DNA from: Streptomyces sp. NRRL S-87
GTDB lineage: Bacteria > Actinomycetota > Actinomycetes > Streptomycetales > Streptomycetaceae
DNA: 64,000 nucleotides
Direction of reading: 5' to 3'
Assembly (NCBI RefSeq): GCF_000719335.1
Contig: NZ_JOGB01000006.1
Span: forward strand, 62,001-126,000
Position 1 is the stretch's first letter. Each line of letters begins with the position of its first letter. The position numbers and the translations under genes were made by a program. The notes beneath the pieces were generated by a model. The model did no database searches. It saw nothing but the letters and a program-made list of their open reading frames with translations, and was not told the DNA's origin. Of the stretch, positions 1 to 9,772 are shown one piece after another.

Positions 1-1789
1 CTGGACGGTGGGGCCGGTGCCGGCGAGCGGCTTCGCGGTGCCGACCAGGGCGGACCTGATCTGCTCGGGGCCCTGGTCCGGGCGCAGTTGGCGCAGCAGG
101 GCGGCGGCTCCGGCGACGTGCGGGCTCGCCATCGAGGTGCCCGACATGCGGTAGACGCCGGGGCGGTACAGGGAGGTGGGGATCGTGGAGCGGATCTCCA
201 CACCGGGGGCGACCAGGTCGGGCTTGAGGCCGAAGCCGGTGCCGGGGCCGCGGGAGGAGAACGAGGCGATCCGGTCGGTGGCGTCGGTGCCGCGCAGGGT
301 GACGGACACCTTCCCGGCGGCCAGTTCACGGCTCAGCTGGGCGTACTGGGTCGCGTCGATGCCCATGACGACCAGGTGGTCCATGCGCAGCGAGTCGCCG
401 GAGGCGGCGGTCCGGGCGGGGTCGGGGCGGGCGGGGCCCGGCTGGGCCTGGACCGTTCCCGGGGTGGCGGCGAGCACGGGTCCGGAGCCGGCCGGGAGGC
501 CGCCGAGGACGGCGAGCGCGCCGCGCCTCTCGGCTTCGCGCGCCCAGTCGATGTCGTACTGGCTCAGGACGTCCGTGCCGGGCGGGACGAGGATGTCGGC
601 GCGCAGGATCTTGCCGCGTACGTCGCCGACCCGCCGCCAGTCCTCGGCGGTGCCCGCGCCGACGTCCACGAGGGGTGCGGTGACCGGTTCGCGGGGCGGG
701 TTCGCGGACAGGATGCCCCGGTAGGTCTGGATCAGTTCGGGGTTCCTGCCCGCCAGGTAGGCGCTGGGGGTGCGGATGCCGCTGGTGGACGCGCCGACCG
801 CGATGACGCCGGCGGCGGACGCGGGGGTGCTGACGGTGCCGGTGCCGGGCCCGTTGTTGCCGGCCGCCGCGACGACGACCACTCCGGCCCGCACGGCGGC
901 GCTCGCCGCGCGGCCGAGCGGGTCGGTGCCGTCACCGGGGCCGCCGAGGCTCATGTTGATGACGTCGGCCGGGTGGGGGTTGGCCGGGTCGGCCGCCGCC
1001 TCGATGCCGGCGATGATGTCGGAGGTGTAGCCGCTGCCGTCGGGGCCGGTGACCTTGTAGGCCAGCAGGCTCGCGTCGGGCGCCATGCCGGTGACGCCTC
1101 CCTTCCCGGCCGCCTTGCCGGCGATGATGCCCGCGACGTGGGTGCCGTGGCCGTTGTCGTCCATCGGGTCGTCGTCGCCGTTGGCGAAGTCGAAGCCGCC
1201 GACGACCTTGTGGCCCTTGCCGAAGCCGGCGCCGAGGTCGGGGTGGCCGTAGTCCACGCCGCTGTCGAGGACCGCCACGACGGTGCCCTTGCCGGTGGCC
1301 TTCACCCCGGCGGGGTCCCGGCGCTTCCAGACCTCGGGCGCACCGGTCAGCGGCACGCTGGTGTCCGTCTGGACCTGCATGCGGGTGTCGGGGCGGACGG
1401 CCAGGACGCCCGGCAGCGTGGCCAGCCGCGCCCTCTCCGAGGCGGGCACGGTCATCGCCACGGCGTTCAGGAGCAGGCCGAGCCTCCGGGGTGCGGCGGG
1501 ATGCAGTCCGGCGCTCCGTACCGTGCCGAGGAAGGCGTCCTGACGCGCCGCCAGGGCCCGCCTGGCGTCGTCGAGGGCGGCGGCGGTGCGGGCGGCCGGG
1601 GAGGTGAGCGAGCCGCCGGGGGCGGCGGCGACGGCGGCGGCCCCGGCCAGTTCGACGATGACCCGCTGGTTCGGGTCGGGTGTCTTCGCGGTGGCGGTGC
1701 CGGGCAGCGCGGTCAGCGTCCCGGCGAGCGCGACGGTGGTGACCGTGACGGCCGCCAGGCGTCGGGGTGTTCGTGCGTTGTTGGCCATG
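1..1789 (-). CDS. Secreted S8 subtilisin-like serine protease (C-terminus outside window)
   Basis: Reading the minus strand from the ATG at 1789 gives a continuous frame that runs off the window edge. It has a typical signal peptide (Arg-rich start, then an Ala/Val/Leu stretch ending AKT), a propeptide-like region, and a subtilase domain. All three catalytic motifs are visible: VAVLDSGVDYGHPDL (Asp), NGHGTHVAGI (His) and SGTSMASPHVAG (Ser). Between the His and Ser motifs lies a protease-associated-like insert. The frame is intact up to the edge, so the cut is only by the window. An AGGA ribosome site lies a few bases before the ATG. A HTH regulator is transcribed divergently 90 bp away and is the obvious candidate controller. 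Expected role: extracellular protein degradation. Family assignment is firm; substrate is unknown. Confidence 0.93.
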
Positions 1790-1879
1790 GGTCGAAGTCC
1801 TAGTGCCGCGGTCGCGCTCCGTACAACAGATCACGGCGGCCCATTGCTGCCGCTGGCACACGTGGGCCATTCTCGGCAT

Positions 1880-2833
1880 ATGACGAACGAGCTCACCGCC
1901 GCAGGCATCGACCCGTTCGACGAGAGCGTCTACCGGGCCGTGCTGACGAGGCGTACGGCGGGCCCGGCCGAGCTCGCCGCGGACCTCGGCTGCTCACCGC
2001 TGCGCGCCGCCAGGGCGCTGGACCGGCTCCACGACCACGGTCTGGTCGGGCGGCTCGCGGGCGTCCGCCGCCGGTACGCGGCGATCGAGCCGGGAGCCGC
2101 GGTCGAGTCCCTGGTACGGGCCAGGGCCGCGGAGTTGGACCGGGTGCGTGCGGCGGCGGGGGAACTGTCCCGCCTGTTCGCGGCGGCGCAGGCCGGCACG
2201 GCCGGCGAGGAGGAGGTGGAGATCGCCACCGGCCGCGAGGCGCTGGGCCGTTGGTTCGTCCGCCTCCAGCAGGAGGCGCGCGAGGACGTCATGACGCTGG
2301 ACCGCCCGCCGTACGCCCTGACCACCGCCAATCCGGTGGAGAGCACGGCGCTCGGGCGCGGCGTGCGCTACCGCGCGGTCTACGCCCCCGAGGCGCTGGA
2401 GTGGCCGGGGGTCCTCGAGGACATCCGAGGGCTCGTGCGCCGTGGCGAGCAGGCCCGGGTGATGCCCGGTCTGCGGATCAAACTGGCCGTCGCGGACCGC
2501 CGGCTGGCGCTGATGCCGCTCTCGCTCGACCTCGACGGCGTACGCGCCGCGGTGATCCGCCCCTCCGCCCTGCTGGACGCACTCGTCGACTACTGGGAGC
2601 TGTGCTGGAAGCAGGCCCTGCCGCTCGACGTGCCCGCCGAGGACCCGCTGGGCGAGGAGGACCGCCTGGTCCTCACCCTCCTGGTGAGCGGCCTGAAGGA
2701 CGAGGCGATAGCCCGCCAGCTCGGCTGGTCGGTCCGCACCATGCGCCGGCGGATGAGCCGCCTCCACGAACTCCTCGGCGCGGTCAACCGCTTCCAGGCC
2801 GGCGTCATCGCCACTCGCCGCGGCTGGATCTGA
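1880..2833 (+). CDS. Two-HTH transcriptional regulator (TrmB/LuxR-type)
   Basis: A 317-residue protein. Residues about 10-65 form a winged-helix region (LAADLGCSPLRAARALDRLH), as in TrmB-like sensors. The last about 60 residues are a LuxR-type HTH (DEAIARQLGWSVRTMRRRM). The middle third resembles the regulator's usual PLD-like/effector section but has no motif I can name. The reading frame stays open upstream to 1586, but the ATG at 1880 is preferred: earlier starts would run into the divergent protease promoter region, and this start gives a family-typical N-terminus. It stands back to back with the S8 protease, a common arrangement in Streptomyces, so local control of the protease is a reasonable inference. 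Confidence 0.85.
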   Translation: MTNELTAAGIDPFDESVYRAVLTRRTAGPAELAADLGCSPLRAARALDRLHDHGLVGRLAGVRRRYAAIEPGAAVESLVRARAAELDRVRAAAGELSRLFAAAQAGTAGEEEVEIATGREALGRWFVRLQQEAREDVMTLDRPPYALTTANPVESTALGRGVRYRAVYAPEALEWPGVLEDIRGLVRRGEQARVMPGLRIKLAVADRRLALMPLSLDLDGVRAAVIRPSALLDALVDYWELCWKQALPLDVPAEDPLGEEDRLVLTLLVSGLKDEAIARQLGWSVRTMRRRMSRLHELLGAVNRFQAGVIATRRGWI

Positions 2834-2837
2834 CGCA

Positions 2838-2882
2838 CCACCGGGCGGGGCGCCACCGGGCGGGGCGCCACCGGGCCGGACG
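2838..2882. repeat. Three tandem 15-bp units after the regulator gene
   Basis: Immediately after the TGA at 2831-2833 the unit CCACCGGGCGGGGCG occurs at 2838-2852 and 2853-2867, and in diverged form (two changes) at 2868-2882. It lies in a convergent intergenic region between the regulator and the gene ending at 2967. It may act as a weak terminator or simply be slippage of GC-rich sequence. Confidence 0.75.
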
Positions 2883-2966
2883 CCCTCGGGACCACGGGGC
2901 GGGACCGTTCCGCTCCGGCCAGTCGGGCGTCCGCCGGGGGATCGGTTCCGCCGCCCGGGAGCCGCG

Positions 2967-3956
2967 TCACCGCGGTGTCGCCGGCGAGGTCGCTCCCGCC
3001 GCCAGGCGGCGCGGGGTGCCGGTGCCGTCCGCCCGGACCGTCCATACCGCGCCCCCGTAGGCGTACGCCACGGTGTCGGGGCCGGTCCAGGCGGCCTGGT
3101 CGTCGACGGAGCGCGGGTCGGCGAGCGGGTGGTCGCGGAGGGTGGCGAGGTCGAGGACGTGCAGGCGCCAGGGCGCGCGGGGGTCGGCGGAGACCTTCTT
3201 CTTGTAGGCGATGCGCGTGCCGTCGGGTGAGAGCGAGGGGCACTCGACGTTCTCCTTCAGTGTCCGCGCCGCCCACTTCCCCAGGTCGCCCTCGACCAGG
3301 TAGGTGCGCCCCCCGGTGGCGGCGGTGGCGTAGAAGCGGTTGTCGTCGGCGGCGAAGGTGACGCCCCAGAAGTTGACGTCGGGGGCGTGGTGGCGGCGTC
3401 CGTCGAGGGTGAGGGGGATCTGCTCGATGCTCTTGACCAGGTAGCCGGTGCGCAGGTCGAGGATCGAGGTGCGGGTGGAGAACGCGGCGGTGGCGTAGGA
3501 GTCGCCGCTCGCGAAGGTGGTCCAGGCGAGGACCCGTCCGGAGGCGGAGACCCGGGCGCGGTCGGGGATGCCCGGCAGGCTCATCCTGCGCACCTCGCGC
3601 AGCCGCCGGTCGAGCACGAGGACGTACGAGCGGGCCGGCACGCCGGGGCGCAGCTGCAGGCACAGTGCGGTGTCCGCGGCGGCGTGGAAGCGGTCGCAGC
3701 GGGGCCCGAGCGCCACGCGCTCACCAGGCGCCGCGGGGTCCTGTCGGGCGACACGACCGGTGGCGGTGTCGCGGAACCAGAGGGCCCCCGGGGAGCCGGT
3801 GTCGAGGGTGAAGCCGGGGTCCGCGGTGGCGGCGGCCGGGTCGGGGCGCCCGGCGGCGGCGTGCAGCGTGTAGGCGGTGGCCCCGCCGGCGAGGAGCAGG
3901 ACGCCGAGGACCAGGGCCGACAGGCGGCGCCGGTTCGGGGCGGGCGCGGTGGTCAT
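2967..3956 (-). CDS. Membrane-anchored WD40/TolB-like beta-propeller protein
   Basis: A 329-residue protein. Residues about 10-30 form one hydrophobic segment after an Arg-rich start (RRRLSALVLGVLLLAGGATA), so it is either a signal anchor or a signal peptide. The rest looks like a six-bladed TolB/PD40 propeller, with recurring strands such as CPSLSPDGTRIAYKKK and a final VWTVRADGTGTPRRL blade. The ATG at 3956 overlaps the TGA of the upstream MFS gene as ATGA, so translation is coupled and it is the last gene of a three-gene operon. The role is unknown; a propeller on the outside of the membrane next to a secreted phosphatase suggests binding or scaffolding (inference). Confidence 0.75.
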   Translation of the reverse strand: MTTAPAPNRRRLSALVLGVLLLAGGATAYTLHAAAGRPDPAAATADPGFTLDTGSPGALWFRDTATGRVARQDPAAPGERVALGPRCDRFHAAADTALCLQLRPGVPARSYVLVLDRRLREVRRMSLPGIPDRARVSASGRVLAWTTFASGDSYATAAFSTRTSILDLRTGYLVKSIEQIPLTLDGRRHHAPDVNFWGVTFAADDNRFYATAATGGRTYLVEGDLGKWAARTLKENVECPSLSPDGTRIAYKKKVSADPRAPWRLHVLDLATLRDHPLADPRSVDDQAAWTGPDTVAYAYGGAVWTVRADGTGTPRRLAAGATSPATPR

Positions 3957-5242
3957 GTGAAGGACCCCTTTGCGGAGGGCGGCGCGGACGGCGAGGGTGC
4001 CGGCCCGGGTTCGGGGTGCGGCTCTGCCGGGAGCAGGCGGGTCGCGCCGCACAGGGCGGCCGTGAGTGCGGTGAGGGTGAGGAGGAGTGCGGTGGTCGGT
4101 CCCCACAGCGTCCAGGCGGCTCCGAAACCGGCCGCGGCGCCGACCTTGGCGAGGGCCTGGGCGGTCTGGACGAGCGCGAGTCCGCCCGCCCGTCGCCCCG
4201 GGGGCAGGAGCGGCCCGGTGAGGGCCATCAGGACGCCGTCGGTGGCGGCGTAGAAGACCCCGGTCAGGAGCGGGACGGCCGCCAGGAGCACCGCGGCGGG
4301 CACCGGGGCGAGGAGCAGCCCGAGGGCCGGCAGCAGGGCCGCGTGCCCGTACAGGAAGGGGCGGCGGCGGCCGATGCGGTCGGCGAGGTGCCCGGCCGGT
4401 ACGGCGAGGAGCAGGTAGGTGGCCGCGGCGCCGAGCGGCAGGAACGGGAACCAGGGGGCGGCCAGTTCGGTCCGCTGCTGGAGGAGCAGGTAGAGGAAGG
4501 CGTCGCCCACGGTGGCCGCGCCCAGGAGCGCGGCGGCGAGCGCGGTCCGGCGCACGCCGGGAAGCCGGAGCGGCGCGGCGAGGTCGCGCACCCGGTGGCC
4601 GGCGCCGACCGGCTCCCGTCGTCCGCCGGGTACCAGGACCACGAGGAGCAGCACCCCGAGCAGCCCGGTGCAGAAGCTGACGACGAAGACGGCGTCGTAG
4701 GCGTCGGCGGTGGCCCACAGGAGCGCGAACGCGGCCAGGGGGCCGAGGAGGGCACCGGTGGTGTCCATGGCACGGTGCACGCCGAAGGCGCGGCCCAGGC
4801 CGTCGGGCGGGCTGTCGAGGGTGATCAGGGCGTCCCGCGGGGCGGTGCGCAGTCCCTTGCCGACGCGGTCGGCGGCGAGGGCGGCGGCGATCCCGCCGGT
4901 CGCGCCGCCGGCGAGCAGCAGGGCGAGCCGGGAGCAGGCGGAGAGCGCGTAGCCGGTCCCGGCGACCGCCTTGTGGTGGCCGCCGCGGTCGGCGGCGTGG
5001 CCGCCGGCGAGCCGGACGAGGGCGGTGGCGCCGGTGAACAGCCCGTCCAGGAAACCGAACTGGAGCGGGGTGAGGCCGAGACCGACGACCAGGTAGAGGG
5101 GCAGCACGGCGGTGACCATCTCGGAGGAGACGTCGGTGACCAGGCTGACCGTGCCGAGGGCGAGGACGGTGGCGGAGACGCGCCGCCGCGCCCCGGAGGG
5201 GGCGGGCGACGCGTCCCGGCGACCTGTGGTCGCGAGGTACAT
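3953..5242 (-). CDS. MFS transporter
   Basis: A 429-residue protein with about 12 hydrophobic segments and the MFS loop pattern (GGHAADRGGHHKA after helix 2, and GHLADRIGRRRPF in the second half). The N-terminal part, LGTVSLVTDVSSEMVTAVLPL, is a pattern I associate with a conserved actinobacterial MFS subgroup of unknown substrate. The start ATG at 5242 shares its A with the stop of the upstream metallophosphatase (TGATG), and its own stop overlaps the next gene as ATGA. This is a strictly coupled three-gene unit. A substrate linked to the phosphatase product, such as phosphate or a dephosphorylated compound, is a guess from context. Confidence 0.88.
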   Translation of the reverse strand: MYLATTGRRDASPAPSGARRRVSATVLALGTVSLVTDVSSEMVTAVLPLYLVVGLGLTPLQFGFLDGLFTGATALVRLAGGHAADRGGHHKAVAGTGYALSACSRLALLLAGGATGGIAAALAADRVGKGLRTAPRDALITLDSPPDGLGRAFGVHRAMDTTGALLGPLAAFALLWATADAYDAVFVVSFCTGLLGVLLLVVLVPGGRREPVGAGHRVRDLAAPLRLPGVRRTALAAALLGAATVGDAFLYLLLQQRTELAAPWFPFLPLGAAATYLLLAVPAGHLADRIGRRRPFLYGHAALLPALGLLLAPVPAAVLLAAVPLLTGVFYAATDGVLMALTGPLLPPGRRAGGLALVQTAQALAKVGAAAGFGAAWTLWGPTTALLLTLTALTAALCGATRLLPAEPHPEPGPAPSPSAPPSAKGSFT

Positions 5243-6582
5243 CAGTGGCAGGTGTAGGTCGGGCCGGTGTCCTTGACCCGGCCGTCGGTGCCGACGTACT
5301 GCCAGGTGTAGGTGGTGTCGGTGAGGTCCAGCTTCAGTACCCCGTACGTGCCGCTGATCCGCTTCTGGCTGTGGGGCTGGACGGTCTCGATGGGGTACGG
5401 CTCGGCCCCGCCCATGCCGCCGACGATCTCGACGATGCCGTCGGCGGTGGCCCGGCCGGCGGGGTCCTGCGGGGCGAAGCGCTCGTAGTGGTGGTCGTGC
5501 CCGTTGAGGACGAGGTCCGCCCCGGCGGCGTAGAGGATCCGCCAGACGGGCTTGGAGACGGGGTCGTTGCCGTGGCCGCCGGAGGAGTAGAGCGGGTGGT
5601 GGAAGTAGGCGGCGACGCAGCCCTTGGTGGTGCGGGCGAGGTCGTCCTTGAGCCAGGTGATCTGGGCGGGGTCGTCGAAGGAGTTGGAGTCGAGGGCGAG
5701 GAAGTGCCAGTTGCCCTCGTCGAAGCTGTAGTAGGGCCTGCCCTGGGGGTAGGCGATGGCGCCGAAGTACGCCTTGTAGCCCGCGAGCGGGCCGGCGGGG
5801 TCGTACGTCTCGTGGTTGCCGGGGGCCGGGTGGGTCTTGGCCTTGAAGGCGCCCCAGGTCTTGTCGTAGTAGTTCCGGAAGTCGGACAACCGGGCGTCGT
5901 CGTACTGGTTGTCGCCCATCGTCAGGTAGAACTTCGGGTTGATCCGCCGGGCCTGCGCGGCCGTCCTGGGGTGGGCGCAGGAGCTGCTGGAGGCGGTGCA
6001 CCGGGCGGCGATGTCACCGGCGGCGACGACGGTGAAGGCGCCGGTGCCGGGCGGGACGGTGTCGTCCGGCGTCCCGTAGACCTCGAACTCGTAGAGCGAG
6101 TATCCGTACGCGGTGCCGCGGGCGGTGCCGTGGACGCGGACGTAGCGACCCCTGCCGCTCAGGGCGGTCCAGTCGTCCGTGCCGCCGTTGCCGGCGGACT
6201 CGGTGGCGAGCGTGGTCCAGCCGGCGCCGTCGGCGGAGATCTCCACGCGGTAGGCCTTGCCGTAGGCGGCCTCCCACGTGAGGCGGACGCGGGAGACGGC
6301 GGCGGTGGTGCCGAGGTCGACCCGGATCCACTGGGGGTCGGAGCCCTCGGCGCTGGCCCAGCGGGTGGCGGGATCGCCGTCGAAGGCCCTGGCGGCGGTG
6401 AGGCCGGCGGCTTCCTGGGAGGAGGCGGTGGCCGGCCTGCCGCGGGAGAGGAGCGGGTCCGCGGCGGCGGCGCGGCCGGTGGAGGCGAGGACGAGGCCGC
6501 CGGTGACGAGCAGGACGGCGGCGAGCAGCAGGGACAGGGTTGTGGTGCGGCGCGGTGGGGCGGAGGCGTGCGGGTGGTGCAT
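5242..6582 (-). CDS. Secreted metallophosphatase with F5/8 type C (CBM32-like) domain
   Basis: A 446-residue protein. Residues 1-40 are a signal peptide. About 45-178 is a discoidin/F5/8C domain (SRGRPATASSQEAAG ... FDGDPATRWAS) of the kind that binds sugars at surfaces. About 185-446 is a calcineurin-like phosphoesterase with the full set of metal motifs: GDI, MGDNQYDD, GNHE, HHPLYS and NGHDHHYERF. It therefore resembles secreted purple-acid-phosphatase/alkaline-phosphatase-like enzymes. A good ribosome site (AAGGGAG) precedes the ATG at 6582. It is the first gene of the operon, and the palindrome at 6777-6803 is the only obvious operator upstream. Expected action: phosphoester hydrolysis outside the cell, perhaps tethered to glycan. 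Confidence 0.92.
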   Translation of the reverse strand: MHHPHASAPPRRTTTLSLLLAAVLLVTGGLVLASTGRAAAADPLLSRGRPATASSQEAAGLTAARAFDGDPATRWASAEGSDPQWIRVDLGTTAAVSRVRLTWEAAYGKAYRVEISADGAGWTTLATESAGNGGTDDWTALSGRGRYVRVHGTARGTAYGYSLYEFEVYGTPDDTVPPGTGAFTVVAAGDIAARCTASSSSCAHPRTAAQARRINPKFYLTMGDNQYDDARLSDFRNYYDKTWGAFKAKTHPAPGNHETYDPAGPLAGYKAYFGAIAYPQGRPYYSFDEGNWHFLALDSNSFDDPAQITWLKDDLARTTKGCVAAYFHHPLYSSGGHGNDPVSKPVWRILYAAGADLVLNGHDHHYERFAPQDPAGRATADGIVEIVGGMGGAEPYPIETVQPHSQKRISGTYGVLKLDLTDTTYTWQYVGTDGRVKDTGPTYTCH

Positions 6583-7090
6583 ACCTGTGACTCCCTTTGC
6601 CTGGGAAGGGTGAGAGCTGGGCACCGGTGCGGGCAGCGCGGGCCGGCCCGTGGCGGTGGGGCCCCGGGCGTACGCGCGCCACGGCGGCCGGGTCAGAGCT
6701 CTCGCTGAGCGCGTCACGCCCGCCCCCTTGGTGGAGCCGGGAACGGGCGCCGCGCCGAGCCGCCGCGCGGGATGCTATCTGATAGGAAAGTTTCCTACCA
6801 GATCTCCGGCGGCTGCCGGTGCCGCCGTCCCCGGAGCACGGCCGGGGTGCACCCACGGCCGGCGGCCTCTGGTCGGAGGTGCCCGTACGGCTCCGGGACC
6901 GCCGGCGACCTCCGGTCCGGCGGAGGGCCGGGCGGCGCAATGGCGGTCCACCGTACGGATGAGGGGCCGGGGGGTGCCTTGCCAGGCGGGGTCGCGGCAC
7001 CAGGATGGAGTGCTGTCGGGGCGCGCCGCGCGGTGCGCCCGCGCGGACAGACCCTTCCGGGAACGTCGGGAAGGTGGAAAGGCGCCGCTC
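6583..7090. other. 508-bp divergent intergenic region
   Basis: This region separates the metallophosphatase operon (minus) from the DUF6603 cluster (plus). I see no convincing gene in it; the short frames here are Arg/Gly-rich low-quality readings. It holds one strong palindrome (6777-6803), listed separately, and an A/G-rich ribosome site (GGAAGGTGGAAAGG) just before 7091. Confidence 0.7.
6777..6803. promoter_or_regulatory. 27-bp palindrome, ROK/CsnR-like operator candidate
   Basis: The core TAGGAAAGTTTCCTA (6783-6797) is a perfect inverted repeat around a central G. The arms extend to 13 bp on each side with a single mismatch. It is markedly AT-richer than its surroundings. From memory, a very similar palindrome is the operator of the ROK-family repressor CsnR before actinomycete chitosanase genes and occurs before other secreted carbohydrate-active genes. 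Here it lies 195 bp before the metallophosphatase ATG and 288 bp before the DUF6603 ATG, so either operon could be the target. Confidence 0.65.
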
Positions 7091-9772
7091 ATGGGTTCCG
7101 TCGCTGCATTGGCCGCCGAGTTGCGCGCGGGGCTGTCGGGCATCGCCGCGACGCTCGGCGGGCTCGACGCGGCGGGACGTCGGCAGGCGGTGCGCGAGGC
7201 CCTGGGGGTACTGCCTCCCTCGGACCTGACGGCCGGCGGCCTGCTGAAACGCCTGGGCGCGTCGGCCGGGGAGCCGGCCGGGGAGCTGTGGCTCCGTGTG
7301 GTCGACGTGCTCGCGGGTGCCGCCGACCGGTCGTCCCCCGTCTGGGCCCTCGAGGTGCCCGGACTGTTCACAGCGGATGCGGGCGGTGTGCAGGCGGCGG
7401 CCGGGGCCGCTCTGGGCGCGGAGTTCACCGTGAAGCTGCGCATCGGGGAGCTCGGCCTCACCGAAGGCCTGCGGCTGCCCCTGGGCGGCACGCTCACCCT
7501 GACCGTCCCGGCGGATCCGGCCGCTGCCGTGCTCGAGCTCGCCGCCGGTCCCCTGCACCTCGCCCTCCCCGACGCGGACGGCCTGCTGGGCCTGTTCGCT
7601 CCCGGCGGACCGGTGCTCGTCGGTGACCTGGTGGCCCGGGTCGACGGCCGGGGGGCCCGCTTCGAGGGCGGTACGGGGCGCGTCGTGGCGCTGCCGCTCA
7701 GGAGTGCGTCCGGTGGTCTGCGGGCCCCGTCGGTGCACCTGGCCGCCACGGACGGCGCCCTCTGCTTCACCTCGTCGTTCGGCGCCTCGATCCCGGGCCT
7801 GGCGGACGCCTCGGTGGACGGCGTCGGCATCGCCGTCGCAACCGACGGCGGCGGGAGGGCGCTGCCCGCCACCGCCATCGCCCTCAGTCTGGCGATCGGC
7901 CCGGCCCGGGGGGCCGGGTTCCTGGCGGGCAGCGACGGCGAGTACCGGGGTGCTCTCGCGCTCGGCCTCGGCCCGGTCGACGTCAGGGCGTTCGCCGTGC
8001 TGCGGACCCGGCAGCGGGCGCTTCTGGTCGCGCTCGGTGCCGAGTTCACGCCGGCGATCGAGCTCGGCCTGGCCCTGACCCTCAACGCGGTCGGCGGGAT
8101 CGTCGGCATCGGGCACGCCGTCGACCGGGCCGGGCTCGCCGCCGCCGTGCAGTCCGGGCACCTCGACCGCGTGCTGTTCCCCGACGAACCGGCGGCCGCG
8201 GCGGCCCAGATCCTGGGCACGCTCGCGACCGTGTTCGTCACCCGGCGGGGCAGCGTGGTCGTGGGCCCGATGCTCCGGCTGGGATGGGGCCGTCCGGTGT
8301 CGTTCGTGACCGCCGACATCGGCGTGGTCATCGAACCCACCCGTGGAACGACCGCCCTGCTCGGCCGGCTCAGGGTGGCGCTGCCCGCCCCGCAGGCCCC
8401 CGTCATCGAGCTCAAGGCGTCCGTCGGCGGTGTCGTCGACGCGGACGGCACGGTGCAGTTCGCCGCCGACCTGACGGGCTCGCGGATGCTGACCGCGGGC
8501 ATCGAGGGCGGCCTGGCCGTGCGGATCACCCCCGGCCCCGGGCCGGCGTTCCTGCTCAGCGCCGGCGGCTGGCATCCCTCCTACCCGGCCCCGGCCGGCT
8601 TCCCGACGCCCCGACGGCTCTCGCTCACCCTGGCCGACTCCCCCTTCCTGCGGATCTCGTTCACCGGCTACCTCGCGCTCACTCCCGGCACCGTCCAGGC
8701 CGGCGCGGCGCTCGCCGTGGTCGTCGGTACCAGGAGCACGGGAGTGACCGGTCACCTGCACTTCGACGCGCTGGTGCGCTGGGAGCCGAGCTTCGGCGTG
8801 GTCCTCGACCTGGGCGGCGGGTTCGCGCTGCGCTTCGCCGGCCGGTCGATCTGCACCGTGCAGCTCCGGGTCCGGGTCGAAGGACCCACGCCCTGCTGGC
8901 ACCTCGCGGGCCGGGCGAGCGTCTCGCTGTTCTGGGTCGACATCGACTTCCCCTTCGACGAGCACTGGGCCTGCACCCGGCAGGTCACCGCCGCGCCCGC
9001 GCCGGACGTCGCCCAGCGGCTGGAACGCGAACTGGACGAGCCCCGCAACTGGGCGCCGCTGCTGCCCCCGGGCACCGGGCCCCTGGTCACCCTGCTCGCC
9101 GACGGCAAGGACGCGGGCCGGCTCCTGCACCCGCTCGGACGGATCCGGTTCAGCCAGCGGCTGGTGCCCCTCGGGATCCCGATCAGCCGCTTCGGCGCGG
9201 GACGGCTCCCCGCCCCGAAGACCTTCGACGTGACCGTCCGCTACGCGGTCCCCGGCGGGGGCGCGACCGACGCGGGGGTGGGCACCCCGGTCACCGAGCA
9301 CTTCGCGCGGGCCGACTTCTTCGAGCTCACCGATGACGAGCGGCTGACCCAGCCCCCGTTCGAGCGGTTCCGCTCGGGCATCGAGCTCGCCCCGTCGGCG
9401 CCGCCGCCGGCCGCCCGCCGGTACGAGGCCGAGGTGCGGTACGAGAGCAAGTGGCTGGGAGCGCCCGGGGACCTGCACCAGAAGCTGCCCCGCTGGTCGG
9501 CGGACGAGGCCTACCTGGCCCGGACCGTCCCGTACGGGGCCGTGGCCACCGGGGGCGCCCACACGGCCCGTACGCGGTACGCCGCCGCCGCGAGGTGCCC
9601 GAGCGCACTCAGGGAGCGCGCGTTCACGGTCGTCGACGCGGACACCCTGACGCCGCGGCCGGGGTACCCCCGCGGGGTGACCTTCACCGAGGCCGCGGAG
9701 GCACTGCGGTCCGTCACCGGCGGCACCGCGGCCGGGCTCCGTGTCGTACCCGTCCACGAGGTGAGGCCGTGA
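7091..9772 (+). CDS. DUF6603 domain protein, first gene of large-protein cluster
   Basis: An 893-residue protein. Roughly residues 285-630 match the DUF6603 pattern as I remember it: ALGLGPVDVRAF, then EFTPAIELGLALTLNAVGGI, VGPMLRLGWGRPVSFVTADI and finally VSLFWVDIDFPFDEHW. The region is dominated by beta-strand-like alternation. Residues 1-100 are helical. The C-terminal 250 residues have no match I know. There is no signal peptide and no membrane helix. The start at 7091 follows a purine-rich ribosome site; the frame is open further upstream but without a credible start. The stop overlaps the next gene's GTG (GTGA), so translation is coupled. The function of DUF6603 is not known; the neighbours suggest it is part of a multi-protein assembly (inference). 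Confidence 0.85.
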   Translation: MGSVAALAAELRAGLSGIAATLGGLDAAGRRQAVREALGVLPPSDLTAGGLLKRLGASAGEPAGELWLRVVDVLAGAADRSSPVWALEVPGLFTADAGGVQAAAGAALGAEFTVKLRIGELGLTEGLRLPLGGTLTLTVPADPAAAVLELAAGPLHLALPDADGLLGLFAPGGPVLVGDLVARVDGRGARFEGGTGRVVALPLRSASGGLRAPSVHLAATDGALCFTSSFGASIPGLADASVDGVGIAVATDGGGRALPATAIALSLAIGPARGAGFLAGSDGEYRGALALGLGPVDVRAFAVLRTRQRALLVALGAEFTPAIELGLALTLNAVGGIVGIGHAVDRAGLAAAVQSGHLDRVLFPDEPAAAAAQILGTLATVFVTRRGSVVVGPMLRLGWGRPVSFVTADIGVVIEPTRGTTALLGRLRVALPAPQAPVIELKASVGGVVDADGTVQFAADLTGSRMLTAGIEGGLAVRITPGPGPAFLLSAGGWHPSYPAPAGFPTPRRLSLTLADSPFLRISFTGYLALTPGTVQAGAALAVVVGTRSTGVTGHLHFDALVRWEPSFGVVLDLGGGFALRFAGRSICTVQLRVRVEGPTPCWHLAGRASVSLFWVDIDFPFDEHWACTRQVTAAPAPDVAQRLERELDEPRNWAPLLPPGTGPLVTLLADGKDAGRLLHPLGRIRFSQRLVPLGIPISRFGAGRLPAPKTFDVTVRYAVPGGGATDAGVGTPVTEHFARADFFELTDDERLTQPPFERFRSGIELAPSAPPPAARRYEAEVRYESKWLGAPGDLHQKLPRWSADEAYLARTVPYGAVATGGAHTARTRYAAAARCPSALRERAFTVVDADTLTPRPGYPRGVTFTEAAEALRSVTGGTAAGLRVVPVHEVRP

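Noticed and set aside
88..1803. Plus-strand open frame of 571 codons at the window start
   Set aside because: It is the shadow of the subtilase gene on the minus strand, whose catalytic motifs are intact.
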